Assembly: GCA_903884265.1 (NCBI GenBank)
Contig: CAISEG010000027.1
Span: 1-61,675 of the forward strand
DNA from: an uncultured Anaerolineales bacterium
GTDB taxonomy: Bacteria > Chloroflexota > Anaerolineae > Anaerolineales > Villigracilaceae
DNA length: 61,675 nt
Reading direction: 5' to 3'
Shown here in pieces: positions 25,828-34,368 of the stretch (position 1 is the stretch's first letter; every line of letters starts with the position of its first letter). Both the position numbers and the translations under genes were made by a program. The notes beneath the pieces are model-generated. The model searched no databases. It worked only from the letters and a program-made list of their open reading frames with translations, and had not been told where the DNA came from.

Positions 25828-27012
25828 ATGGATAGCGAAACGCTTGAAACCTTCACTCGCTTGGGTAATTCCATCGTTAGGGATGGTTGGAAGAAATCCC
25901 TGGATGTCCTGTTTGCTTTGCTTCGCAAGAAATTTGTTTTTGACAATCTAGTGATCTACATTATAGAAGGAAGTGGCAGCACACCGGAAGTAATTTATGC
26001 CCGCGCAGCTGGCCGGGGACGCAGTAAGGAGGCCGATGCATCCTGGGGCGAGGAGATAGCAATTCAGGTCATCACAACGGGTAAAGCCGTTGAATCCCAA
26101 CCTGCAAATCCTCCCTCTACTGACCGGACCACCACACCTCACTTGCTTGGACTGCCATTGATTTTCCCGGACCGACGTGGCGCCCTGGTTTTTATCCGGT
26201 TTGGAGGGCCAGAATTTACAGCTGAGCAAATGCCATTGGCAATCCTCGCTGCCACCCAGACCGCTCGGGTGCTCGAACTGAATATTCTTCAGGAAAACAT
26301 GACTCAGTTGGAACTTGCCCGCCATCGCGCTCAACTTCAGGATGATTTTATCGCCACGATATCCCATGAGTTGCACACCCCGCTTGGCTTTATCAAAGGA
26401 TATACTACCTCTCTCCTGCGCTCTGACACTACCTGGGATACAGCAACACAGAAGGAATTCTTAACCATCATTGATGAAGAATCCGACCACCTGCTCACCT
26501 TAATTGACCGTATGCTTGACTCTGCCCGTCTGCAAAGTGGAACAATGAGCATGGATTTCCAGCCTATTAGACTCGACTCCCATCTGCGGAATGTAGCCCA
26601 GAAAGCTCAAGGTCGGCAAGAGGGCCTGGATGTTGTACTTGACCTGACATCTGCCCCACCTATTCAGGCAGATACAGTTCGCTTAGTTGAAGTTTTCGAC
26701 AACTTGTTTGATAATGCTATCAAGTATGCACCCGGCGCAACAATAACCATCTCACTTCAAGTAAAAGATAATTGGCAGATCGTTACATTTACTGACTTGG
26801 GGCCGGGTATTCCGACCGAACACATTCCATTCCTCTTCGAACGGTTCTACCGTGTGCCGGGTCAATTCAGCAAGAGCGGGACGGGGCTGGGTCTTTTCAT
26901 CTGCAAACAAATAATTCAAGCTCATCATGGCCGAATTTCGGTTAAAACTTCACCCGGTAAAGGAACTGCTTTTAAAATCGAACTTCCTTTTCATCCGGAG
27001 AAAGCTGTATAA
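25828..27012 (+). CDS. GAF-domain histidine kinase
   Basis: 394 aa, no membrane helix. Residues about 10-155 look like a GAF-type sensor domain (weakly conserved), a short coiled coil follows, then HisKA with ISHELHTPLGFIKGY (the usual Arg of SHELRTPL is His) and a HATPase domain with DNLFDNAIKYAP, DLGPGIP and SGTGLGLFI. It lies 15 bp after the MshEN-type kinase and 14 bp before an OmpR-type regulator, which is its probable partner; both kinases may feed the same regulator. Confidence 0.9.
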   Translation: MDSETLETFTRLGNSIVRDGWKKSLDVLFALLRKKFVFDNLVIYIIEGSGSTPEVIYARAAGRGRSKEADASWGEEIAIQVITTGKAVESQPANPPSTDRTTTPHLLGLPLIFPDRRGALVFIRFGGPEFTAEQMPLAILAATQTARVLELNILQENMTQLELARHRAQLQDDFIATISHELHTPLGFIKGYTTSLLRSDTTWDTATQKEFLTIIDEESDHLLTLIDRMLDSARLQSGTMSMDFQPIRLDSHLRNVAQKAQGRQEGLDVVLDLTSAPPIQADTVRLVEVFDNLFDNAIKYAPGATITISLQVKDNWQIVTFTDLGPGIPTEHIPFLFERFYRVPGQFSKSGTGLGLFICKQIIQAHHGRISVKTSPGKGTAFKIELPFHPEKAV

Positions 27013-27026
27013 GGAGCACCCAAGCC

Positions 27027-27719
27027 ATGTCCATACGCATTCTGGTTGTTGACGATGAACCACGCTATCTCCGCTTGCTTGAAGCCAATCTGCTGACCAA
27101 AGATTATGAGGTATATACCGCCACGGATGGCGAGGAAGCGCTCGAATCTTTTTCAGCCAATCCGGTAGACCTGGTTCTGCTGGATGTAATGTTACCCCGC
27201 ATGGATGGCTTTGCAGTCTGCCAGCGCATCCGTCAATTCTCCAACGTACCGATTATCATGCTGACTGCAAAAGGCGAAGAACAGGATCGAGTCAAAGGCC
27301 TCGACGTGGGTGCTGATGATTATCTGGTCAAACCATTCTCGGTAATGGAATTACTTGCCCGAGTACGGGCGGTGTTGCGTCGCTCTCAAGTTGACGAAAC
27401 CGGGCAGGACCGTTTTTTCACACATGGTAATCTGCGAATTGATTTTGCCCGTGCCGAGGTCTGGCTGGGCGACCAGCCGGTCTCTCTATCAGCGACAGAA
27501 TACCGTCTCTTACTGCAATTTACCCATAATATTGGTAAAGTCCTGTCAGCCGAGGAACTGCTGACTGGTGTGTGGGGGCCGGAATATCGTGATGATAAAG
27601 AAATCCTGTGGGTGACCATTGCCCGACTGCGCCAGAAAGTGGAAGATGATCCGCATATGCCGAAGCATATTGCAACCCGATCCGGGCTTGGTTACCTGAT
27701 GACTCCCATCGAAGAGTGA
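27027..27719 (+). CDS. OmpR/PhoB-family response regulator
   Basis: 230 aa. Receiver domain with DDE at 9-11, phospho-acceptor D53 (LVLLDVMLP), Thr in IMLTAK and Lys in YLVKPF. The C-terminal winged helix (about 130-228) shows LSATEYRLLLQF, VLSAEELLTGVWG, WVTIARLRQKV and GLGYLM. RBS AAGGAG. It is downstream of two kinases and 16 bp upstream of the CpaE-like gene, so it probably regulates a process linked to them. Confidence 0.95.
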   Translation: MSIRILVVDDEPRYLRLLEANLLTKDYEVYTATDGEEALESFSANPVDLVLLDVMLPRMDGFAVCQRIRQFSNVPIIMLTAKGEEQDRVKGLDVGADDYLVKPFSVMELLARVRAVLRRSQVDETGQDRFFTHGNLRIDFARAEVWLGDQPVSLSATEYRLLLQFTHNIGKVLSAEELLTGVWGPEYRDDKEILWVTIARLRQKVEDDPHMPKHIATRSGLGYLMTPIEE

Positions 27720-27735
27720 ATTCCAGCTGGCATTA

Positions 27736-28890
27736 ATGGATATACAACCGATTTCAATCTTGGTCATTGATGGGGATGCAGCCAGCCGCAATTATCTAAC
27801 ACATATGTTGCATAAAAGCAGCTTTACTGTGCTGTCGGTGGCTCTGGGGCGAGAAGGTTTGATTTCAGCTTGGAAAGACCTGCCGGATATCATCATTCTG
27901 GATCCTGTACTACCCGATCTCGCAGGTCTGGAGCTGGTGACTCGCCTCCGCCAGGATCGCCGCACGGCCAAGGTACCTTGCATTGCTCTCAGCAGTCGAC
28001 GAGATTCAAGCGATATGAATGCCCTCCTTTCGGCTGGTTGTAACGATTATATGGCTAAATCCAGCCAGGCTCTGCCTCGTCTTCTGGAACTAATTCCGCG
28101 TTTATTACGAGGAGAATCTACGGCAGCCAAAAAACGCGGGATGCTCGTAGCTTTCTTAAGCGCAAAAGGTGGAACGGGGACATCTTCCTTGTGTGCCAAT
28201 ATTGCAATGTGTTTGGGAAGCGAAAAAATCGAAGCCCGCGTTGCAGTGATGGACCTGGTGCTACCGATCGGTTCGATTGCCGATATCGTCGGTTATACCG
28301 ATCGATTGAACCTGCTCACAGTGATGATGCAGAATCCGGCTGAGACGACTTCTGATTTTTTCAAAGATAATCTCCCGCGTGTGCCTAGTTGGTATTTCCA
28401 TTTACTGGCAGGTTCAACAGACCCAGACTCAGCCGGTCAACTGGATGCAAATCGCCTTGAAGGGATTTTAAACTCAATCATGGAATCCCATGATTACATT
28501 CTTGTGGATATAGGGCGTACCCTTTCGCGTATCAGTATGCCAATCATCCAAATGGCGGATGTGGTAGTTCTAATCGTTGGTACCGACCTTTCCACTGCTG
28601 TCCTGACCAGGACGGTTTGGGAGTACTTGAAGACTCAGGGTATCGATCCAAGGCGTTTGTATACTCTTCAGAACCGCTCGGTTGGTCTGGAAGGTCTGTC
28701 CAAGACCGAGCTCGAACAGATGACCGGCTTGCAGATCCGGTTGACCTTGCCTTATATGAGCGGTAATTTTACGCTAGCCAATAATCGCCATGAACCCGTC
28801 GTCACCAAATTCCCATATGACTCGTCATCCTTCACTCTTAAGCAGGCTGCGATTCAAATTGCTGAATTGGGACAACAATCACGAGGCTAG
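27736..28890 (+). CDS. CpaE/TadZ-like protein: receiver-like domain plus deviant MinD ATPase
   Basis: 384 aa. Residues 5-125 are a receiver-type domain with D56 in the phosphorylation position. Residues 135-384 are a MinD/ParA-like fold, but the Walker A is AKGGTGTSS (143-151), keeping the first Lys (K144) and losing the canonical second Lys of KGGVGKT (Thr149 instead). DYILVDIGRTLS matches Walker B-like sequence. This is the architecture of CpaE/TadZ proteins that place Flp/Tad pili at the pole. No other tad/cpa genes are in the window. Linked with a kinase carrying a pilus-ATPase-like domain, it may control pilus assembly; that is inference. Confidence 0.85.
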   Translation: MDIQPISILVIDGDAASRNYLTHMLHKSSFTVLSVALGREGLISAWKDLPDIIILDPVLPDLAGLELVTRLRQDRRTAKVPCIALSSRRDSSDMNALLSAGCNDYMAKSSQALPRLLELIPRLLRGESTAAKKRGMLVAFLSAKGGTGTSSLCANIAMCLGSEKIEARVAVMDLVLPIGSIADIVGYTDRLNLLTVMMQNPAETTSDFFKDNLPRVPSWYFHLLAGSTDPDSAGQLDANRLEGILNSIMESHDYILVDIGRTLSRISMPIIQMADVVVLIVGTDLSTAVLTRTVWEYLKTQGIDPRRLYTLQNRSVGLEGLSKTELEQMTGLQIRLTLPYMSGNFTLANNRHEPVVTKFPYDSSSFTLKQAAIQIAELGQQSRG

Positions 28891-29231
28891 AATTAATCGT
28901 CGAGGCAAATAGCAATCGCGTTACTCGGAGTCTCATATAACAATTGAATTTGACGATAATGGAAATATTTCTTACAGTTATTTTTACCAGAAACACAGTT
29001 CCTGTCGTGGTCCAGACAGTCACTCATCGGATCGATGGAAGTATCCAGGTATAACCGACAGGCATCCGTCCGTTATTTGGTCCACCTTTAGAGTCAGCTG
29101 GTTTCAAACTTGGTTCAAAGATCTTTGGCGCCACGGCTGCCGATATCCTAGCAGCCGCCACCGGCGTTATCCGTTGCGTGGCTTTCTGCTATAATGATTT
29201 AACCTTTTTTGTAATTTGGTGAGGAAAACTA
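28891..29231. other. Intergenic region with -10 for the XRE gene
   Basis: About 340 bases. A perfect TATAAT is at 29190-29195, 36 nt before the XRE gene, with a poor -35. One frame stays open from about 28909 to 29193 without a start codon and without recognisable protein features; it is not called. Confidence 0.4.
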
Positions 29232-29909
29232 ATGAGCATTCAAGCCCAGGTTACCATTCGTTCGAGAAAATTAGGTGTCTTGATCCGGGACGCGCGCCTA
29301 GCGGCGTGTAAGACCATCCCGGAATGTGCGCGCACAATTGGTGTGACGGCGGGTATATTCCGAGCCTGGGAGGAGGGTCGCAGATCGCCTTCCCTGCCGG
29401 AACTGGAAGTACTGTCATATGCCCTGAACCTACCCCTGCGCCGTTTCTGGAGCAAGGACGCCACATCAGACGATGCGCTGCCAACCGAGAACCTGAACTT
29501 GCCTGCTTTTGTCGGTATCCGTCAGCGCCTGATTGGGGCTCTTATCCGTCAGATGCGCGAGAAAGCCAGTCTTTCACCGAGCGCCCTCTCCGGGCTAACA
29601 GGAATCTCAACCGCGCGCCTCAAGGCCTACGAGTTGGGTATACGCCCCGTCTCATTACCCGAATTGGAAGGTTTGACCGCCGTGCTGGGCGGACAGATCG
29701 AAACGCTTTTTGACCAGACTGGTACCATCGGTCTTTGGATGGTCCAGCAAAAAGCCATCCAGGATTTCTTACAACTTCCGCCTGAAATGCAGAATTTCGT
29801 ATCCAAGCCAGTTAACCGTCCATACCTGGAACTGGCGAAGAAATTAAGCGGTATGTCCACCGATAAACTTCGATCGGTGGCCGAAGATTTACTGGACATT
29901 ACTTTCTAA
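29232..29909 (+). CDS. Double XRE-type helix-turn-helix regulator
   Basis: 225 aa with two HTH_3-like domains: residues 12-72 (LGVLIRDARLAACKTIPECA...FRAWEEGRRSPSLPELE) and residues 97-160 (IGALIRQMREKASLSPSALS...LKAYELGIRPVSLPELE). The two halves are clearly repeats of each other. A C-terminal helical tail of about 60 residues follows. It would bind DNA through two recognition helices per chain. RBS GTGAGG. A TPR gene starts 1 bp after its stop, so the two are co-translated. Confidence 0.88.
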   Translation: MSIQAQVTIRSRKLGVLIRDARLAACKTIPECARTIGVTAGIFRAWEEGRRSPSLPELEVLSYALNLPLRRFWSKDATSDDALPTENLNLPAFVGIRQRLIGALIRQMREKASLSPSALSGLTGISTARLKAYELGIRPVSLPELEGLTAVLGGQIETLFDQTGTIGLWMVQQKAIQDFLQLPPEMQNFVSKPVNRPYLELAKKLSGMSTDKLRSVAEDLLDITF

Positions 29910-29910
29910 A

Positions 29911-30438
29911 ATGGCAAACGAACTAACTCCACAAGAGATTGCAGACCAGGCCAAACAGATTTATCAAACTGGTGACTATCCCGCTGCCGTACAGGCATTT
30001 GCAGAAGCCGCATCTGCTTATTCGGACGAAGGCGATGCGCCTATGTCTGCTGAGATGAAGAATAACCAGTCTGTGGCTCTGCTGCGTGATAAACAAGCCC
30101 AGGCTGCTTTAGAAGCCGCCCAAGGCACAGATTTGGTTTTCGCTGAAGCTGGTGATTCTCGCCGTGAGGGGATGGCCCTAGCCAATCAAGCCTCAGCTTT
30201 GGATGCTCTTAAGCGCTTTAAAGAAGCAATCGACATTTACACCCGGGCTGGTGATGCTCTTGAACTAGCAGGTGAAATAGATTTACGACTCGAAGTGATG
30301 CAATTGCTCTCAGCACTGTATCTGCGCCGCTTTAAATTTCTTGATGCCATTATTACTTTGCAATCCGGGTTGGCGGCTGTCAAGAACCCTACACCAAAGC
30401 AGCGCTTCATGAAGAAACTTCTTTTCTTCAGACTATGA
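29911..30438 (+). CDS. Small TPR-repeat protein
   Basis: 175 aa with about three or four TPRs (residues 6-150; GDYPAAVQAFAEAA, ALANQASALDALKRFKEAIDIY, LRRFKFLDAIITLQSGL). No signal peptide. The last residues (QRFMKKLLFFRL) are basic and hydrophobic. It sits between the XRE gene (1-bp gap) and a GNAT gene (ATGA overlap). A partner role for the XRE regulator or acetyltransferase is likely but not shown. Confidence 0.8.
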   Translation: MANELTPQEIADQAKQIYQTGDYPAAVQAFAEAASAYSDEGDAPMSAEMKNNQSVALLRDKQAQAALEAAQGTDLVFAEAGDSRREGMALANQASALDALKRFKEAIDIYTRAGDALELAGEIDLRLEVMQLLSALYLRRFKFLDAIITLQSGLAAVKNPTPKQRFMKKLLFFRL

Positions 30439-31295
30439 TTTTTGGCGAGGATCTCCTTGTGCGCCCGGCTGTTCAGACTGACCAGCGGCAAATTGCGAAT
30501 CTGATTCATTTCAGTTCACATGTTCACCGTCACCTGGATTGGCGCAATCCACTCGATTGGATCGGTTCACCGCCTTTCTATGTGGTTGAAAGCCAGGGTC
30601 AGATTGTCTCAGCTCTGGGATGCCCGCCGGATCCGCCATCCGTAGCCTGGGTGAGGCTATTTGTGAACTCGGGCAGGATTCCAGTTCAGGAATCCTGGCA
30701 GATGCTCTGGGATAAGGCACACGCAGAACTTGCTCAACAAGGCCACTATGTTATTGCTGCCATCGTTTTACAAGAGTGGCTTCACGATATACTCCTCTCC
30801 AGCGGATTTAACAGTCACCAGTCTATAGTCATGCTGGAACGGGACGGTGAATCTCCCCATGAAATAGCTTTACCCCCAGAGATTTCCATGCGGTCGATGA
30901 TGGCGTTTGACTTGGAGGCTGTTGCCGAAGTGGATGCTTCTGCGTTCGAACTGCTCTGGCAGAATTCGCAGGCAGTGTTGGAACGCGCTTATCCACAGGC
31001 TGTATGGGCAACCGTGGCCGAGGCGGATGGGGAGGTGATTGGCTACCAGCTTAGTACCCGCAATCCGCTTGGGGTGCATCTTGCCAGGCTTGCGGTCCGT
31101 CCGGCTGCACAGGGGAAAGGATTGGGATATGCCTTGGTGGCGAACCTGATCGAACAGGCTGCTCGGCATGGTATATCCCACCTAACGGTCAACACACAGG
31201 ATGATAATGCCACATCGTTGGCGCTTTACCAGCGAATGGGCTTTCGTGAAACCGGGGAAAGATACCCGGTCTACCAGTTGCTTGATTCATTGTGA
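30435..31295 (+). CDS. GNAT-family N-acetyltransferase
   Basis: 286 aa. The C-terminal half (about 150-280) is a complete GNAT fold: ARLAVRPAAQGKGLGYALV gives the acetyl-CoA pyrophosphate loop (Q/RxxGxG), and TSLALYQRMGF the final motif. The N-terminal half (about 8-140) looks like a degenerate second GNAT domain (LLVRPAVQTDQRQIANLI). The acceptor is unknown. It overlaps the upstream TPR gene by 4 bp. Confidence 0.88.
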   Translation: MIFGEDLLVRPAVQTDQRQIANLIHFSSHVHRHLDWRNPLDWIGSPPFYVVESQGQIVSALGCPPDPPSVAWVRLFVNSGRIPVQESWQMLWDKAHAELAQQGHYVIAAIVLQEWLHDILLSSGFNSHQSIVMLERDGESPHEIALPPEISMRSMMAFDLEAVAEVDASAFELLWQNSQAVLERAYPQAVWATVAEADGEVIGYQLSTRNPLGVHLARLAVRPAAQGKGLGYALVANLIEQAARHGISHLTVNTQDDNATSLALYQRMGFRETGERYPVYQLLDSL

Positions 31296-31373
31296 GGAGA
31301 TGGTCTGGTCGATCCTGAAGAGGCCGTCATCGTATATGCCTTGGTGCGACAGGCGCGGGTTTCAGCCCAGTGA

Positions 31374-31722
31374 GTAACGGGCGAGAACGGATTGAATGCA
31401 GTTTTACACAATTTAGGTTTGAAGCGTTTTGTCCGTAATTTCCCACCCAATGATACTAATTCCGGTATCAAGACAATTGAATATGCAGCGTTTACTGAAA
31501 CCATCAATGCCTTTTATGGACGGGGGATGAAAGGAATGCTGCGTCGAATCGGTAAGGCATCCTTTCGGCAAGGATTACATGAGCAGGGCGCCATCATGGG
31601 CGTGGCAGGTGAAGCGCTCAGGCTATGCCCCAAAGAGGGCGTATTATGAGATCATTGAAACGCATTGCATTGTAAAAGGCGATAAATATTGCTGCTTTAA
31701 AGTAAGTGAAGTCAAAGAGTGA
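31374..31722 (+). pseudogene. Remnant of a V4R (4-vinyl reductase-like) domain gene
   Basis: The frame just after the stop at 31371 reads GENGLNAVLHNLGLKRF, then FPPND, FYGRGMKGMLRRIGKASFRQGL and RLCPKE, which matches the front half of V4R-domain proteins. It stops at 31649. The next frame immediately continues with YEIIETHCIVKGDKYCCF and ends at 31722, which matches the far C-terminal V4R block with its cysteines. The middle of the domain is missing and there is no start codon for an intact protein. I read this as a gene broken by an internal deletion with frameshift. V4R domains bind small hydrophobic ligands or metals in regulators and chlorophyll enzymes. Confidence 0.65.
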
Positions 31723-31888
31723 GTCAGGGTTTTGTCAGTAATGGGCCTCAGAAAAAGGCCATTTTGAAATGCAAGCTGGTCTCGACCATGAAATCTTTCA
31801 CAATGGGCGGGGGGAAATGGATGTTTTTAAGATGGTGCTAAGTTCGTCTGGTTATTACTTAATTGACTTGCATGAGAGTTGGATTAGA

Positions 31889-31921
31889 ACAACCCCGTTT
31901 CTCTCGAGAAGACGGGGTTGT
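31889..31921. other. Strong GC-rich hairpin upstream of DsbA-like gene
   Basis: ACAACCCCGT and ACGGGGTTGT form a perfect 10-bp stem, extended inside by TTCTC/GAGAA with one bulge. No T-run follows on the plus strand, so it may be an mRNA leader structure for the gene at 31983 or a factor-dependent stop. Confidence 0.4.
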
Positions 31922-31982
31922 GTCTGGACAAACATCTCCGAATATGGGAAAATTCCATAAGTCGAATTTAAGGAGATATGAG

Positions 31983-32711
31983 ATGAGTAAACGTCAAGAA
32001 ATCCGCCAACGCCGCCAGCGTGAGAGAACCCGCAACCGCATTCTGGTTATTGTTCTGGTGGCTGCGGGAGCATTGCTGATCGCTTTTGCTTTCATCAAAC
32101 CGCTATTGTTCCAAACTCAAGCGACGGCGAGTGCGACTCAGTCCCTGGTGATTGTGATTACCCCGAAGGCGATCGTTGCAAAGGTGAATGGGGTTCACCT
32201 CGGTGACCCAAACGCTCTTGTAAAAGTGGATGTCTATGAGGATTTTCGTTGTTCAGCCTGCTCAAATTACACGACCAATTACGAGCCCCAAATCATCCAA
32301 ACCTATGTGGACACTGGTAAGGTATATTACACCTTTCATTCTTTCATTGTGATCGATGGGAATGATGGCACAGATGCATCCTTTCGGTCGGCTAATGCTG
32401 CCTTGTGCGCTTCAGAACAAGGACATTTCTGGGATTATCACGATACCCTCTACGCAAACCAGGTCACTGAAAGCGCCTCGCTTTTTACCGATGAGCGCTT
32501 GGTCACCATGGCCAAGAATCTCAACCTGGATATGACAGCTTTTACCCAATGCTACCAGGCAAAAAAATATGCCAGCGATATCAACAATGACATCTCTCAG
32601 GCTCATACTCTAAATCTAACATTCACTCCGAGCATCTTGGTGGATGGGACTCTTGTCCAAAACTTTGATCAATTGAATACAATCATTGACGCTGCACTGG
32701 CAGGCAAGTAG
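31983..32711 (+). CDS. Membrane-anchored DsbA-family thioredoxin-like protein
   Basis: 242 aa. A basic N-terminus (KRQEIRQRRQRERTRNR) precedes one transmembrane helix (about 20-42), so the catalytic domain lies outside the membrane. The thioredoxin fold begins VKVDVYEDFRCSACSNY, with a CxxC active site C-S-A-C; the helical insert and the LTFTPSILVDG cis-Pro region (T-P) follow. It would form or shuffle disulfides in exported proteins. The frame is open upstream to 31863, but ATG 31983 follows AAGGAGATATGAG and is the clear start. Confidence 0.9.
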   Translation: MSKRQEIRQRRQRERTRNRILVIVLVAAGALLIAFAFIKPLLFQTQATASATQSLVIVITPKAIVAKVNGVHLGDPNALVKVDVYEDFRCSACSNYTTNYEPQIIQTYVDTGKVYYTFHSFIVIDGNDGTDASFRSANAALCASEQGHFWDYHDTLYANQVTESASLFTDERLVTMAKNLNLDMTAFTQCYQAKKYASDINNDISQAHTLNLTFTPSILVDGTLVQNFDQLNTIIDAALAGK

Positions 32712-32764
32712 TTTTCCTCCCTTTCCATACCAACAAACCCCAGGGAGGGTCGCTGCGCCTTGGG

Positions 32765-33505
32765 TTATTTAACACCAATAAATGTCAGGATCGCTATAAT
32801 AAGCGGGGCGACCGCTAGCGAAGGAAGGAAATTCCCTACCCGAATGGGTTTGATTTCCAGCAGACTGCTTATGGCAATGCCAAGCAGGAGTACACCACCG
32901 ACAGCGGTCATCTCAGACATCATCGCCGGAGTAACGACTGTGCTCAACTGGGCTGCGAGAAGGCTGATGCCTCCCTGGAAAAATAAAATGACGATCACCG
33001 AAAATAAAACCCCCACACCCAGAGTAGATGCAAAGGCAAGCGCCGCGAATCCATCCAGAACCGACTTTATTGCCAGAAGACTGTAATCACCTTTCAAACC
33101 GTCCTGGATAGATCCGAGAATGGTCACCGGACCAACGCAGAAGACGAGCGATGCCGTGAGGAAGCCGCGGACGAAGTTCTTGGAGGGTGGGGTTAAACTG
33201 CTGAGATCGTTTTTGGGACTGGCTGCTTGTTTCCCGATAAAGCGGGCCTCAAGCCATTTCCCGATGTTTTGAAGGCCATCCTCGATTTTCCACCACTCAC
33301 CGAGTAGTGCGCCAATCAACAGGCTGCCCAGGACAATAAGCGGATTTTGCGTTTTCAGAAAATTGTACAGGCCATAAGCCAATGTGAACAAGCCCAATCC
33401 GGCGATGACGGTCTTACGCAGGCGGTCGGGAAGCCGCGAACCGAAGAGCAGTCCAAGCGTCCCACCCAGCAGTACAGTTCCTATGTTGAGCAGAGTCCCA
33501 ATCAT
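32765..33505 (-). CDS. DUF554 membrane protein (YdfK/YqgA-like)
   Basis: 246 aa with about seven hydrophobic segments. It starts GTLLNIGTVLLGGTLGLLFG and has the family blocks FVRGFLTASLVFCVGPVTILGSIQDGL, FDGFAALAFAS-like and GVLLLGIAIS. Function unknown; a transporter role has been proposed for the family. It overlaps the upstream adenosyltransferase gene by 4 bp on the minus strand. Confidence 0.92.
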   Translation of the reverse strand: MIGTLLNIGTVLLGGTLGLLFGSRLPDRLRKTVIAGLGLFTLAYGLYNFLKTQNPLIVLGSLLIGALLGEWWKIEDGLQNIGKWLEARFIGKQAASPKNDLSSLTPPSKNFVRGFLTASLVFCVGPVTILGSIQDGLKGDYSLLAIKSVLDGFAALAFASTLGVGVLFSVIVILFFQGGISLLAAQLSTVVTPAMMSEMTAVGGVLLLGIAISSLLEIKPIRVGNFLPSLAVAPLIIAILTFIGVK

Positions 33506-34047
33506 TTCTTTGCCAGGGTGGTATCGTGACCTGCGGACTGGTTCTCAAGCAGTTCCAAGGCAAAACAAAGGGATGAGAGTCGATTCAGGTATTGCAGCAA
33601 GATGGGGTTCTTGATCTCACCGGCATCGAGCAGCTCAGCTACCCGCCGTTCGGCGCGACGTACGACCGTCCGAGAGAGAGCCATGGCTGCGCCAGAAAGC
33701 GAATCTCCGGGCAAGATGAATTCAGCCGGGAGAGGGACGGTATTGGAGATGTCGTTTGCCTGGGATTCCAGCCATTGGATGCGTAGTGGTTCGAGGGCCT
33801 GAAAGCGTTCTGTGTTTTCAGGAGTGGCGGCGATTTCGGCCATTAATGCATAAAGGTCGCGTTGTATGTCCATAAGGATTGGTTTTGCCTGCGGAGCCTG
33901 GCATAGGGCGCGGGCAAGACCCAGTGCTGCAGAAGCCTCGTCCAGCGCACCCAGAGCTTCGATGCGAGGGTGGTACTTTAGCAGGCGACTCTCACCAAGC
34001 AGACCGGTGCTGCCGTCGTCGCCCGTGCGAGTGTAGAAAGGGGACAT
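33502..34047 (-). CDS. Cob(I)alamin adenosyltransferase, PduO type
   Basis: 181 aa. Transfers the 5'-deoxyadenosyl group of ATP to cob(I)alamin to make coenzyme B12. The N-terminal ATP motif YTRTGDDGSTGLLG and the C-terminal RTVVRRAERRV helix with the substrate-contact Arg residues are both clear, and LNRLSSLCFALE ends the four-helix bundle. The start ATG at 34047 has no ribosome binding site and a -10 hexamer 6 nt upstream. First gene of a two-gene minus-strand unit with DUF554. Confidence 0.94.
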   Translation of the reverse strand: MSPFYTRTGDDGSTGLLGESRLLKYHPRIEALGALDEASAALGLARALCQAPQAKPILMDIQRDLYALMAEIAATPENTERFQALEPLRIQWLESQANDISNTVPLPAEFILPGDSLSGAAMALSRTVVRRAERRVAELLDAGEIKNPILLQYLNRLSSLCFALELLENQSAGHDTTLAKK

Positions 34048-34053
34048 ACTGGA

Positions 34054-34059
34054 ATTATA
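34054..34059 (-). promoter_or_regulatory. -10 hexamer for leaderless PduO-type transcript
   Basis: On the minus strand a perfect TATAAT ends exactly 6 nt (TCCAGT) before the ATG. No Shine-Dalgarno sequence is present. Confidence 0.55.
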
Positions 34060-34356
34060 ACCAGATTAATTGAAAATGAAACCTATTAGCGTAAAAGAAG
34101 AGGATTGTTATTGACCAGTATCAATGCTTTGAATTCCAAATCCTCACACTTACACTTTACGTTCTCAAAGGTCTTAAATAGGATAAGGGGGAAAGAAAGA
34201 ATGCTTATAGTCTATCACCGCACCATAACGGACAAGAGCTATAAACGGTTCCGGCGGGGGTTAAACAAATACATTCCGAATTCAAACAGAAAGCGTGAGG
34301 ATTTTCATCGAAATTCTTAATTCATTTCTTTGGCAAGAAGAAATCATCCCACGAGG
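34060..34356. other. Divergent intergenic region
   Basis: About 300 AT-rich bases between the minus-strand adenosyltransferase and yqeY. A TTG-started frame at 34105-34320 encodes a basic 71-residue stretch with no family features and is not called. TTGGCA (34330-34335) lies 21 bp before the yqeY -10. Confidence 0.35.
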
Positions 34357-34362
34357 TATAAT
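34357..34362 (+). promoter_or_regulatory. -10 hexamer for leaderless yqeY transcript
   Basis: Perfect TATAAT, then GAAACC, then the yqeY ATG at 34369. TTGGCA lies 21 bp further upstream, longer than the usual spacer. Confidence 0.55.
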
Positions 34363-34368
34363 GAAACC

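Noticed and set aside
28909-29193. Long open frame without start between the CpaE-like and XRE genes
   Set aside because: It has no start codon, no family motif and odd composition (many Trp, Arg and His); a chance open frame is more likely.
30985-31000. TTATCCACA inside the GNAT gene (also in parA and GH20 genes on the other strand)
   Set aside because: Single DnaA-box matches inside coding sequence and far apart; expected by chance in a window of this size.
34105-34320. 71-residue plus-strand frame before yqeY
   Set aside because: TTG start without ribosome binding site, no recognisable motif, and the region is AT-rich intergenic sequence with promoters.
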